A DNA stretch of 64,000 bases, from contig JAGTJU010000005.1 of assembly GCA_022184915.1 (NCBI GenBank), positions 62,001 to 126,000 on the forward strand, written 5' to 3'. Under the pieces are notes generated by a model. It was not told the origin of the DNA and made no database searches. It was given only the letters and a program-made list of their open reading frames with translations. The first letter of the stretch is position 1. Each line of letters opens with the position of its first letter. This DNA is from Myxococcales bacterium (GTDB lineage: Bacteria; Myxococcota_A; Polyangia; Fen-1088). Below, piece after piece: positions 1 through 8,497 of this stretch. Both the position numbers and the translations under genes were made by a program.

Positions 1-41
1 AGAAGCGTTGTCACGACAGCTGCTGAAAAGATACGAGTCAT
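1..41 (-). CDS. start of an exported protein (partial)
   Basis: Only the first 13 codons are in the window; the gene runs leftward past base 1. They read MTRIFSAAVVTTL, a basic residue followed by a hydrophobic run, as at the start of a signal peptide. A purine-rich AGGGAG (bases 51-56, minus strand) lies 9 bases upstream of the ATG and supports the start. Function cannot be judged from this fragment. Confidence 0.5.
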   Translation of the reverse strand, partial: MTRIFSAAVVTTL

Positions 42-735
42 TTGCGCTTTCTCCCTATGGGTGTTGGTGTGTGCAAGTCGAAAGTAGTGAGCGCAACCCA
101 CGCTGTAAAGCACGCGAAAGCGTTCGGAAACAGAGTTAGCCACAGTGAAATCGCTAAGAAACGCGTCCGAAACAAGCGAGGTAGTGAAGAAGCAGCAATC
201 GCACGTTTTGCGCCCCTAAACCCCTGCTTGCGCCTCACGCACCACGATCCAAGCGGGTGCCGTTTGAACACGGGAAGCGTGTGAAGGTCGATGCCTTTCT
301 TTACCCCACATGGCAAATGGTACGTGGCGGACCTGTTGCGCTTACGTCACGGAATCCAACCGTTAACTTCCAGGAAATAGATAGCCAGATCGAGGGGAGA
401 TTCACGCGTTTCCGTGCCTCTTTGCCTCTCGAAAGCCGCCCGCGAACGCACACGAACGCCCTTGCGAGCCTCGCGCCCTGCCGCGCCCCGGACGGCCCCA
501 GGCGCGGACGGTTCCCCTGCCCGAGACAGCGGGAGGCCCCCGTCGCGCCTCATCTCGCCAGGTATCCGGCAGTCTTGGTTACAATCGAGCCTCAGGTTTC
601 AACCGCACACCTCGCGAACCGGCCACCGAGGCCGACCGCAGGTCGTGGGCTTGAAACAATCGTGCCGAAAGGCGCGCCTGGTGCGCGAGGCATGTCGGGG
701 TAACAGCCCGTCTCGGAGAGGCCAACCGACTTTGG

Positions 736-760
736 GGCTTGCCCGGGCAACGGGCTAGCC
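736..760 (+). other. hairpin upstream of the gene at 786
   Basis: Perfect pairing of GGCT/AGCC and GCCCG/CGGGC around a T-T mismatch with a GGCAA loop. It is not followed by a T-run, so it is not a classic terminator. It lies just upstream of a TATGAT -10-like hexamer (768-773) and could be part of a structured leader or an operator. Confidence 0.3.
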
Positions 761-767
761 GATGCGA

Positions 768-773
768 TATGAT
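768..773 (+). promoter_or_regulatory. -10-like element TATGAT
   Basis: TATGAT predicts a transcription start near 780, six bases before the ATG at 786. It overlaps the only alternative upstream ATG (762), which argues for 786 as the start. No good -35 was seen 16-18 bases upstream. Confidence 0.35.
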
Positions 774-785
774 CAAAAAATCGAT

Positions 786-1178
786 ATGTCCTCAAGGCGG
801 ATGATCACGACCCTGCACGCGCTCGTCGCCCTCGTGGTGGCGCTCGCGTCGTGTCTCGGCGTCTTCGCGCCGAACGAGGGAGCATTCCGCCCCACCGGCA
901 CGGTCGGCACGTCGAGCCCGCCTGCGTCCTCCCCGGCCGAGCGGACTGAACCGGAGCCCGCGGAGGCGCCTGCACCGGAATCCGGAGAGCCCGGAGAAGG
1001 CCCAGGCACGGAGGCCGCGCGGCTGGCCAAAGCCCCGGGTTCTGGAAAACGCCCGGCGTCCGTCCTCGTAAGGGCCGGCGCCGGGGTCCCCCTGGCCCGG
1101 GCCCCTCACGTCTTTGCCGGTTTGACCGTCCCGCGGTCTCAGCCCGCCCACATCGCGTACCAGCGCTTTTTGAGCTGA
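786..1178 (+). CDS. small exported protein of unknown function
   Basis: Not recognised as a family. The 130-residue product begins MSSRRM, then has a hydrophobic segment (about residues 7-24, rich in Ala/Leu/Val), so it is probably exported or membrane-anchored. Residues 40-80 are rich in Pro, Glu, Ala and Ser (a linker or wall-spanning segment) and the C-terminus is basic. The organisation resembles small periplasmic proteins found beside transport genes, but that is only a resemblance. It is 160 bases upstream of the SulP gene on the same strand. An upstream ATG at 762 would overlap the -10-like hexamer at 768-773, so 786 was chosen. Confidence 0.45.
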   Translation: MSSRRMITTLHALVALVVALASCLGVFAPNEGAFRPTGTVGTSSPPASSPAERTEPEPAEAPAPESGEPGEGPGTEAARLAKAPGSGKRPASVLVRAGAGVPLARAPHVFAGLTVPRSQPAHIAYQRFLS

Positions 1179-1304
1179 GCCCCTCTCCGGCCTCCCCTCG
1201 CTCCCGGGCCGAGGCGCGCGCCCAGGCTTCGCGACTGCGGGTTATGCCCGTCGCGCGGCCCTCGGCGGGCAGCCACGCAGCCCCGGCCTGCACTTCGCCT
1301 TCGA

Positions 1305-1328
1305 TTTCCCATTCCGTTTCCCATTCCG
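1305..1328 (+). repeat. perfect 12-bp tandem repeat
   Basis: TTTCCCATTCCG occurs twice back to back (1305-1316 and 1317-1328), ending 10 bases before the ATG of the SulP gene. It could be a site where transcription or translation of the transporter is tuned, or a simple slippage duplication. Confidence 0.8.
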
Positions 1329-1338
1329 AAAGACCGTC

Positions 1339-2955
1339 ATGGGCCTCCGCTCCGAACTCAGTGACATCAAAACCAGCCTTCCCGCCGATCTCCTCGCGTC
1401 GTTCGTCGTTTTCCTCGTCGCTCTTCCTTTATGCATGGGTGTTGCCGTGGCCTCGGGGGTCCCTCCCGCCCTGGGGCTCATCACGGGCATCGTGGGCGGT
1501 CTGGTGGTTGGGGTGCTGGCCGGGTCGCCGCTTCAGGTGAGCGGGCCCGCTGCGGGGCTCACCGTGGTGGTCTGGGAACTGGTGGGCCGCTTCGGGCTCC
1601 AAGCGCTAGGACCGCTGCTGCTCATGGCCGGTCTCTTTCAGGTGCTGGCGGGTGCACTCAGAATGGGGCGCTGGTTTCGGGCCGTACCGCCCTCGATCAT
1701 TCACGGCATGCTCGCAGGCATCGGCGTCCTCATCGTTGCCAGCCAGCTGCACGTGATGATCGATGAGGCACCCAAGGGCTCGCCGTTGCAGAACCTCATC
1801 GGCCTTCCCGGCGCCGCGTGGAAGGTCGTGTTCCCGCCCGAGGGCGCGACCCCTCACGTTGCGGCCGCGATGGGGCTCCTCACGATCGCCGTGCTGCTCC
1901 TCTGGAACAGGTTCGCACCGCGGGGGCTGCGCGCCTTGCCCGGCGCCCTCATGGGCGTGGTGGCCGCCACGTCCGCAGCGGCGGTGTTTGGCCTGCCTCT
2001 TGCGCGCGTGGCCGTTCCCGACAGCTTGGCGGGCGCGGCAAACGTGCCCAGCTGGATGGCCTTCGGGGTGCTCTCTTCGCCGGCCGCCTGGATGGCCGTG
2101 CTGGCGCTGGCGGTGATTGCCAGCGCCGAGACCCTGCTGTGCGCGACGGCACTTGATGGCATGCACGGCGGACCGCGCACGAAGTACGACAAAGAGCTGA
2201 CGGCCCAGGGTATAGGCAACGCGATCTGTGGCCTGCTCGGCGCTCTGCCCATGACCGGTGTCATCGTGCGCTCGAGCGCCAACGTGCAGTCAGGGGCGAA
2301 GACGCGGGCTTCCGCCATCCTGCACGGCGCCTGGTTGCTCGCCCTCGTGGCCCTGGCCCCGCAGGTGCTGCGCTGGATCCCGGTGGCCAGCCTGGCCGCG
2401 GTGCTGGTGTATACGGGCTACAAGCTCATCGAACCCAAGCGCGTGCGTGAGCTGCGCGCGTACGGGCGGGGCGAGGTGCTCATCTTCTTCGCCACCGTGC
2501 TTGGCATCGTGGCCACGGACTTGCTCAAAGGAATCCTGATCGGCATCGCGCTTGCGATGGTGAAGCTGCTCTATCGGTTTACGCATATCCGCATCGAGGT
2601 CAGGCACGACCACGGTAACCAGCGCACCACGATTCACCTTTCGGGCTCCGCCACGTTCTTGCGGCTTCCCGAGCTCAGTCACGCGCTCGAATCGGTGCCG
2701 GCGGCGCACGAGCTCATCGTCGAACTCGAAGAGCTCGACTACATCGACCATGCCTCGCTCGCGCTGCTGACGAGCTGGGAAAAGCAACACCTCGCGCAGG
2801 GTGGACGCGCGTCCATCGGTTGGGAGCAGCTGCGCTTCCTTTGTCACAACCCCGCCACCACGATCAAGGAGGCACGTCGCCTGCATATCGTGAAGTCCAA
2901 TGCGCCGCCACACGGTTCCCGAAGCCTTTCGGCACAGCCACAGGAGACGACATGA
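1339..2955 (+). CDS. SulP-family anion/bicarbonate permease
   Basis: Inner-membrane transporter of the SulP (SLC26) family, 538 residues. The N-terminal 400 residues are a series of hydrophobic helices, including the family's early segments PLCMGVAVASG and VSGPAAGLTVVV. The C-terminal part (about residues 417-515) is a STAS domain with the motif DYIDHASLALL. SulP proteins carry sulfate, bicarbonate or other anions. Here the gene overlaps the carbonic anhydrase gene by 4 bases (ATGA), and that pairing points to bicarbonate. The substrate is inference from context; the family assignment is secure. Confidence 0.9.
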   Translation: MGLRSELSDIKTSLPADLLASFVVFLVALPLCMGVAVASGVPPALGLITGIVGGLVVGVLAGSPLQVSGPAAGLTVVVWELVGRFGLQALGPLLLMAGLFQVLAGALRMGRWFRAVPPSIIHGMLAGIGVLIVASQLHVMIDEAPKGSPLQNLIGLPGAAWKVVFPPEGATPHVAAAMGLLTIAVLLLWNRFAPRGLRALPGALMGVVAATSAAAVFGLPLARVAVPDSLAGAANVPSWMAFGVLSSPAAWMAVLALAVIASAETLLCATALDGMHGGPRTKYDKELTAQGIGNAICGLLGALPMTGVIVRSSANVQSGAKTRASAILHGAWLLALVALAPQVLRWIPVASLAAVLVYTGYKLIEPKRVRELRAYGRGEVLIFFATVLGIVATDLLKGILIGIALAMVKLLYRFTHIRIEVRHDHGNQRTTIHLSGSATFLRLPELSHALESVPAAHELIVELEELDYIDHASLALLTSWEKQHLAQGGRASIGWEQLRFLCHNPATTIKEARRLHIVKSNAPPHGSRSLSAQPQETT

Positions 2956-3620
2956 AGAAACTCGTTCAGGGCGTGCACCAATTCCAGGAGCACGCGTTCC
3001 AAGCCCACAAGCAGCTATTCGCCGGGCTCGCGGAAGGGCAGGCGCCGCACACCCTGTTCATCACGTGCTCCGATTCGCGCATCAATCCCAACCTTTTGAC
3101 CCAGGCCGAACCTGGAGAGCTGTTCATTCTGCGGAACCCCGGAAACCTCGTTCCGCGCTACGGACAGTCCCACTCGGGGGAGGCTGCGGGCATCGAGTAC
3201 GCCCTCACGGCTCTGTCCATCGAGCACATCGTGGTTTGCGGCCACTCCCACTGCGGCGCGATGAAAGGCCTCGTGTCCCCGACCGACCTCGACGTTTTGC
3301 CCGCCATGAAGGCCTGGCTGGGGCAAGCCGAGCGCACCCGGCGTGTGCTCTATGAAAACTACCCCGAGGCCAGTCAGGCCGACCTGCTCAACATCGCCAT
3401 CCAGGAAAACGTGCTGGTGCAGCTCGAGAACCTGCGCAGCCACCCCCTGGTGGCCGAGCGGCTGCAGGCGAACCGGCTACAGCTTTACGGGTGGGTCTAC
3501 AAACTGGAGACTGGGGAAGTCTTCGCTTACGACGCCACCTCGGGCCAGTTCGAGGGCGTCACCGAAAAGCTACACCTGGGTACCGCCTCCGAGTTGCCCC
3601 GCATATCCGCCTCGCTCTAA
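2952..3620 (+). CDS. beta-class carbonic anhydrase
   Basis: Reversible hydration of CO2 to bicarbonate in the cytoplasm. The 222-residue product has the complete beta-class active site: Cys39, Asp41 and Arg43 in CSDSR, and His98 and Cys101 in HSHC, giving the Zn ligands Cys-His-Cys plus the Asp/Arg dyad. The start at 2952 overlaps the permease stop (ATGA) and has AGGAG nearby upstream, so the two genes are translationally coupled. Together they would supply or retain bicarbonate for carboxylases and pH control. Confidence 0.95.
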   Translation: MKKLVQGVHQFQEHAFQAHKQLFAGLAEGQAPHTLFITCSDSRINPNLLTQAEPGELFILRNPGNLVPRYGQSHSGEAAGIEYALTALSIEHIVVCGHSHCGAMKGLVSPTDLDVLPAMKAWLGQAERTRRVLYENYPEASQADLLNIAIQENVLVQLENLRSHPLVAERLQANRLQLYGWVYKLETGEVFAYDATSGQFEGVTEKLHLGTASELPRISASL

Positions 3621-3674
3621 ACTCACACAACGCTGCGCTCGGCTCCGGCCTGGCGCGGCGCTCAGCCAAAAACA

Positions 3675-3705
3675 AACGCCCGCCCAGCAGAGCCGGACGG
3701 GCGTT
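3675..3705 (-). terminator. rho-independent terminator
   Basis: AACGCCCG (3675-3682) pairs perfectly with CGGGCGTT (3698-3705). Read on the minus strand the stem is followed by TTTGTTTTTGG, so it best terminates the leftward gene ending at 3746. It may also slow rightward transcription from the carbonic anhydrase gene. Confidence 0.7.
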
Positions 3706-3745
3706 CCCCCCAATGAGCTTGATTCGTTACCGATACAGCGCAGCC

Positions 3746-4183
3746 CTAGCGGCTGGCCAGCGTGGATGCGCGCTGCTGAACTTCCTTGGCCGAAGGCACG
3801 TCAGGCGCCAGAATGACCACCACGAAGTGCTCACCCTCCTGCGAGACGGTGGCCTTCACGCCGGGTACCGCCAGCGGACCCGATTGCCCCTCCGCCAGCT
3901 GGCAGTTCACCACCCGCTGAAGGTAAGGCGTAGACATTCCTGGCTCCGCCCGGACGAAAAGCTGGGCGCCGGAGGGCTGCAGCACGACGGCGCGGCCGAT
4001 GCGCCGCTCCCGCCTGAGTTCGTTGACACGTTCGACCTGCCCCAGATCAGCGCTGACGCCTGCGCAGACACCGCCGTTCGAGGCCTGGGCCTCCGCGGGG
4101 CCTGCACCGAAGGTGCCCCCGAGGGCAAGGGTAGAGGCAAAGGAAAGAAGGCTGGTTGCAACGATGGAGCCGAGCTTTTTCAT
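3746..4183 (-). CDS. small secreted protein of unknown function
   Basis: No family recognised. The product has 145 residues with a clear signal peptide: MKK, a hydrophobic core, and a likely cut after AEAQA (about residue 34). Two cysteines in the mature part (GGVCAG and VVNCQL) could form a disulfide in the periplasm or outside. The ATG at 4183 was preferred over one two codons upstream because GAGGA lies 7 bases before it. The gene is transcribed divergently from the response regulator at 4320 and ends at the hairpin at 3675-3705. Confidence 0.65.
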   Translation of the reverse strand: MKKLGSIVATSLLSFASTLALGGTFGAGPAEAQASNGGVCAGVSADLGQVERVNELRRERRIGRAVVLQPSGAQLFVRAEPGMSTPYLQRVVNCQLAEGQSGPLAVPGVKATVSQEGEHFVVVILAPDVPSAKEVQQRASTLASR

Positions 4184-4319
4184 GTTCATGTCCTCGTCGT
4201 TAGTTATGGGCCGGGCCGTGTAGGCGCCCCATGGGGCAAACACCCCAGAAGGCAGAGGGAAAAGTGCCTGCATCGCGTGGGCGGGTCCTCTTCCACCTGC
4301 CCCGCCGAGCGAGGGCTCC

Positions 4320-4964
4320 GTGGCTGACGTTCGCATCGCCCTCGTCGACGACCAGACCATCTTCCGCGAGCTGGTGGCTGAGCTCCTCACCGACGAGCGG
4401 CATCAGATCGTCGGCCAGTTCTCTTCGGGGCAGGATGCACTTTCGGCCCTGCCCGCGCTGGCCGTGGACCTCTTGGTCCTGGATGTGGTCCTGCCCGACA
4501 TGAGCGGCCTCGAGATGCTGCGCCAGCTGGGCGCGCCCCTGCGCCGCACCCAAGTGCTCCTGCTGACCGGCAGCGAGCGCCCCGAGGTCGTGCAGCAGGC
4601 CGTGCGGCTGGGGGTGGACGGCATCGTGATGAAGGGCATGCCCTTGTCGGAGCTTCGCGAGGCCGTGCGGCGGGTCGAGGCCGGTGGCACCTTCTTTTGC
4701 GCCACATCGCAAACCCTGTTACGGCAGGTGACTCAAAACCCCGTATCCGAGAGCCTCACCCCTCGCGAGCGCCAGATCGTGCAGCTGGTGGCGCAAGGGC
4801 TGAGCAGCAAGGAGATCGCGTCCCGCCTGAGCGTGAGCGCCAAGACCGTGGCCAACCACCGCGTCAGCATCATGGCCAAGTTGGGCGTGCACAACGTGGC
4901 GGGAGTGACCCGGTACGCGATCGAGCAGGGACTCATCAACGCCGACCTGCCCGACGTGTGCTGA
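4320..4964 (+). CDS. NarL/FixJ-type response regulator
   Basis: DNA-binding response regulator, 214 residues. The receiver domain (about 3-120) keeps the acidic pair Asp10/Asp11, the phospho-acceptor Asp55 in LLVLDVVLPD, a Thr in LLLTG and a Lys in VMKG. The C-terminal LuxR-type helix-turn-helix (about 145-205) has LTPRERQIVQL and SAKTVANHR. It starts with GTG at 4320. Its stop shares one base with the start of the kinase at 4964 (TGATG), so the two form a coupled two-component pair. Confidence 0.92.
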   Translation: MADVRIALVDDQTIFRELVAELLTDERHQIVGQFSSGQDALSALPALAVDLLVLDVVLPDMSGLEMLRQLGAPLRRTQVLLLTGSERPEVVQQAVRLGVDGIVMKGMPLSELREAVRRVEAGGTFFCATSQTLLRQVTQNPVSESLTPRERQIVQLVAQGLSSKEIASRLSVSAKTVANHRVSIMAKLGVHNVAGVTRYAIEQGLINADLPDVC

Positions 4965-6959
4965 TGCCCACTCGGTCGCGCATCCCACCGCCCCGCGCGG
5001 CCCGTGAGCCTGCCGCCCCCGCCGAAATTTTTCGCGCCATCGCCGACTACACCTACGACTGGGAAAGCTGGGTGGATGTCGACGGCACGACCCGCTGGAT
5101 CAACCCTGCGGTCCAGCGCATCACCGGCTTCACGGTGGCCGAATGCCTCGCCATGCAAGACTACCCCCTGCCGCTGGTGCACCGGCGGGACCGGGCCCGC
5201 ATCCGGCGCGCCTTGCGGACCGCGCACCAGGGGGGCAGCGGCAACGATCTCGAATTCCGTGTGCAGCGCAAGGATGGGACCGTGGGCTGGGGCGCCATCT
5301 CCTGGCAGTCGCTCTTCGATGTATCAGGGATCTGCCGGGGCTACCGGACGAGCGTGCGAGACATCAGCTCGCGCAAGCAGGCCGAAGATGAGTTGCGCCA
5401 GGCCAAGGTCACGGCCGAGCAGGCGAGCCGTGCCAAGGGCGAGTTCCTCGCGAACATGAGCCACGAGCTTCGCTCTCCGATCCAGTGCATCTCGGGCTAC
5501 GCCGAGCTGCTCTCGAAGACGAAGCTCACACCCAAGCAGAAACGCTATCTCGCGGTGTTGGGGCAGCAAAACGAAGCGCTTCTCAAGGTGGTGGACGACA
5601 TCCTGGATTTTTCGGCCTTGCAGGCGGTCATGCCGCGTTTCGAAGAGCTGCCGTTCGAGGTGTCCGACGTGGTGGCGCACGTGGTTGACGGCGCCCGCCC
5701 GCTCGCCCAGGCCAAGGGACTGACCCTCTCGGCCGAGATTGCGCCCGCGGCACGGCTTTGCGTGTCGGGCGACGCCCATCGCTTGCGGCAGATCTTGGCA
5801 AACCTCGTGAGCAACGCCCTCAAGTTCACGGAGCGCGGATCGGTCACACTGCACGTGGCCCGCGGGGGGCCCGAAGAGCGACGACGACGCCCGGGTCCAC
5901 CTCTCGTTCGCGATTGCCGACACAGGGATCGGGATCTCACCCGACAGCTTGCGGCACCTGTTTCGCCCCTTCGCGCAGGGCGATACGTCCACGGCGCGCC
6001 GCTTTGGGGGCACCGGGCTGGGCCTGGCGATCAGCCGGCGGCTCTCCGAGCTCATGGGCGGTGAGCTGGTGGCCGAGAGCCGGGCGGGGCACGGCTCCGT
6101 CTTCACGCTGAGCTTGCCCTTCGTCGAGGCCACGCCCCCCCTAAAGGACACACGGCCGCAGCGGCGGGCAGCCGCTTTGCCGCCGCTCGCGATCCTGGTC
6201 GTGGAAGACAACCCCGTGGCCCTGGCGCTGGCCCTCGAGCTTCTGCGTGTGCTTGGGTACAAAGCGCAAGGGGCGCCGAGCGGTCCCGAGGCGCTCGCTC
6301 ACCTCGAGCGTAAAGCCTACGATCTCGTGCTGATGGACGTGCAGATGCCCGTCATGGACGGCCTCACCCTGACCCGCACGATTCGGCAACGCCGCTTCGC
6401 TCACGGTGGAAAACCCACCATCGTGGCGCTCACCGCCAACGTTCTGGCAGATGATCGTCGCGCCTGCCTGGACGCCGGCATGGACGCCTTTTTGGGCAAA
6501 CCGCTGCGCCTCGAGGTCCTGCGGGCGTACTTGGCAGGCCTGCGCACGGAAGCGCCTGCCCGCCGGGCGCCCCGCCCGCCCTCGCGGCCCGTTGCGCTCG
6601 ACGAGCATGTGCGCGCAGATCTGGAGCGGCACGTCGACGCCTCCGGGCGATCGTTGCTGTCCCGCTACGCACCCCGGATCGTGGAAGATCTCCGTAAGCT
6701 CATCGCCGCGATCGAGGTCGCCGTGAACACCAACGTCGCCGAGACGGTGCTGGGGCTGGCTCACCAGGCCAAGGGGCACGCGAAGCTCGTGGGCGCCACG
6801 GAGACCGTGCTCGCCTGTGAGCGTCTGGAACGAGCAGCGCGGACGGGGAATGAGGAAAGCGTGCGGCGCCCCTGGCCCGCGTGCCGGCGCGCGCTCGTGC
6901 GCCTCATTGCCTCCTTGGAGCCGCTGGCGCCCGCTCGACGCTCGTCGGACCCGGGCTAG
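4964..6959 (+). CDS. hybrid histidine kinase, reading frame broken at a G6 run
   Basis: Sensor kinase that would have about 664 residues if one base were removed. Domain order: PAS (about 22-145), HisKA with phospho-acceptor His167 in ANMSHELRSP, HATPase, receiver (MDVQMPVMDG), and a C-terminal HPt domain (LAHQAKGHAKLVGA). It has no membrane segment, so it is cytoplasmic. The frame is intact from 4964 to the run of six G at 5864-5869. Protein similarity then continues in the +1 frame (DTGIGIS box, then GGTGLGLAI) up to 6959. A single extra G, real or a sequencing error, explains this. The regulator directly upstream is its likely partner. Confidence 0.85.
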
Positions 6960-6965
6960 GTCGGG

Positions 6966-8495
6966 TCAGGGATCGCGCAGGGCCGGTTCGTCGTCTTGTG
7001 AAACCCCGCCGATGGCGGCCCGAAAATCGGCCTGGGCACGCAGCCAGCTGCCAAGCGCCTCGGCCTCCACGAGCGCCGCGCTGGCCGTGGCCTGCTCCCG
7101 CAGGTTCACGAAGAGCAGATTGCTTTCGCCAAGGTCGAAGCGCGTACGTTCCGCTTCCTCGAGCTTCACCGCCAAACGCAGCTGCTCCCGGGCCAAATCC
7201 ACCCGCTGGCTGGCGGCATGCAACGCGGAGAGGGCGTCACGCACGTCGGCCGTGATGCGATCCCGCGCCATCTGCTCCTCGGCGGTCAGGCGCGCCAACG
7301 CCGCCTGCGCGGCCTGCAAACGCCCCTTGGCCACGCGACGCTGCAGGGGAACCTCGAAGAGAACGCCGCCCACCACCTCGGGCTCGTCGAGGTAGGTCCG
7401 GCCCGGCACCGTCGCGCCGACGTCTTTGGAGCCCACGAGGGACAGATCCAGCGAGGGCAGGACCTGATTCTTCGCAAGCTGCACGTCCACTTGGTTTTGT
7501 TTGCGCAGCGCCTGGATGCGCTTGAGCTCGGGTCTGCGCTCGAGCGCTCTTTCGATGGGATTCGGGTGTAGATGCTCCTGCGGATCCGGCAGCGCGGGCG
7601 GCAAGCGGGCGGGTGACACGAGCACGGGCGCTCCTTCTTCGTCGCGAAGGAACAGCGACAGCGCGATCGCCGCCTGCTCGAGCGTTCGTTCGGCCGCCAC
7701 CACCCGCTCTTGGCGCTCGGCGATGGCCCGTTCGTTGTCCAGGCGATCGATGTCGGCCACGTCTCCCAGATCGCTGCGCCGGCGCACGGCCTCGTCGCGC
7801 ACCTCGGCGATGGTGAGCAGGTCCTGTGCGATCCTGAGCCGGCGTCCGGCGATCACCCAATCCCAGTACCGGTAGGCGGCGCTGCGCTGAAGGTCGAGCA
7901 CGAAGAGCCCGATGTCGCCTTCGGCCACCGTCCGCCCAAGCTCGGCCTTGCGGACGTCGGCACGGCGCTTGTCCACGGCCCCGTTGCGCAAGATCGGCAC
8001 GGACACGCCCGCCCTGAGTTCACCGCCCTTGTTGGTCTCGAGATTGCCGTAGTACGGGGGAATGTCACCCCGCCCGAGGCGCCACCCTCCAAAGACTGTG
8101 GTGCCCCAAAGGGGCGTGGGTTGCTCGAGAAGCGAATCCACCGAGAGGTAGTCGTAGTACCCAAGACCCACGACCGAACCGCGGGTGCGCCAGTTGAGGT
8201 CGAAGCCACCGCGGGCCGAAAGAAGGTCGGCCTCGGCCACATCGCGACGAAGCAGCGCGGCCACGAGCAAGGGGTAAGAGCGCTCTGCCGACGCCAGAAC
8301 CTCATCGAGGCCAAGCGGCGTCGTGGTGGCGTCGAGAGCCCCTGCCAGCGCCTCACCCGGTACCGGCAGTTTCGGCGCGGGATTTTCCACCGCCACCGGC
8401 GGCGGCGGCAGTCGCAGCTGCAGCGACGGAGGCGCAGCTTCCACCGCCGCCCCCACGCAGAGGAGCAGCAACACGAGCCCCGTGATGCGAACCAC
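6966..8495 (-). CDS. TolC-family outer-membrane efflux protein
   Basis: Outer-membrane channel of a tripartite exporter, 509 residues. A signal peptide (about 1-20) is followed by a Pro-rich linker and then the long alternating helical and strand segments of the TolC family, with typical stretches such as RPELKRIQALRKQN and VPLQRRVAKGRLQAA. It is the last gene of a three-gene minus-strand operon: its start is two bases after the stop of the HlyD gene. It converges tail to tail with the kinase gene, six bases apart. Confidence 0.88.
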   Translation of the reverse strand: MVRITGLVLLLLCVGAAVEAAPPSLQLRLPPPPVAVENPAPKLPVPGEALAGALDATTTPLGLDEVLASAERSYPLLVAALLRRDVAEADLLSARGGFDLNWRTRGSVVGLGYYDYLSVDSLLEQPTPLWGTTVFGGWRLGRGDIPPYYGNLETNKGGELRAGVSVPILRNGAVDKRRADVRKAELGRTVAEGDIGLFVLDLQRSAAYRYWDWVIAGRRLRIAQDLLTIAEVRDEAVRRRSDLGDVADIDRLDNERAIAERQERVVAAERTLEQAAIALSLFLRDEEGAPVLVSPARLPPALPDPQEHLHPNPIERALERRPELKRIQALRKQNQVDVQLAKNQVLPSLDLSLVGSKDVGATVPGRTYLDEPEVVGGVLFEVPLQRRVAKGRLQAAQAALARLTAEEQMARDRITADVRDALSALHAASQRVDLAREQLRLAVKLEEAERTRFDLGESNLLFVNLREQATASAALVEAEALGSWLRAQADFRAAIGGVSQDDEPALRDP

Positions 8496-8497
8496 CT

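Larger units (their letters stand above)
42..785. other. long non-coding stretch
   Basis: About 740 bases with no convincing gene. The left half is less GC-rich than the rest of the window and its open frames show no protein-like composition. The right half contains a TACAAT -10-like hexamer at 580-585 and a 9-bp interrupted hairpin at 736-760 (GGCT-T-GCCCG, loop GGCAA, CGGGC-T-AGCC). No known riboswitch core was recognised. It probably holds the promoter of the leftward gene at 41 and leader sequence for the gene at 786. Confidence 0.5.

Noticed and set aside
42-703. Short open frames in the left intergenic region
   Set aside because: No ribosome-binding site, no protein-like composition and overlapping frames on both strands.
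640-762. c-di-GMP (GEMM-type) riboswitch
   Set aside because: A GAAA-capped stem and a final hairpin are suggestive, but the conserved core between them is not present.
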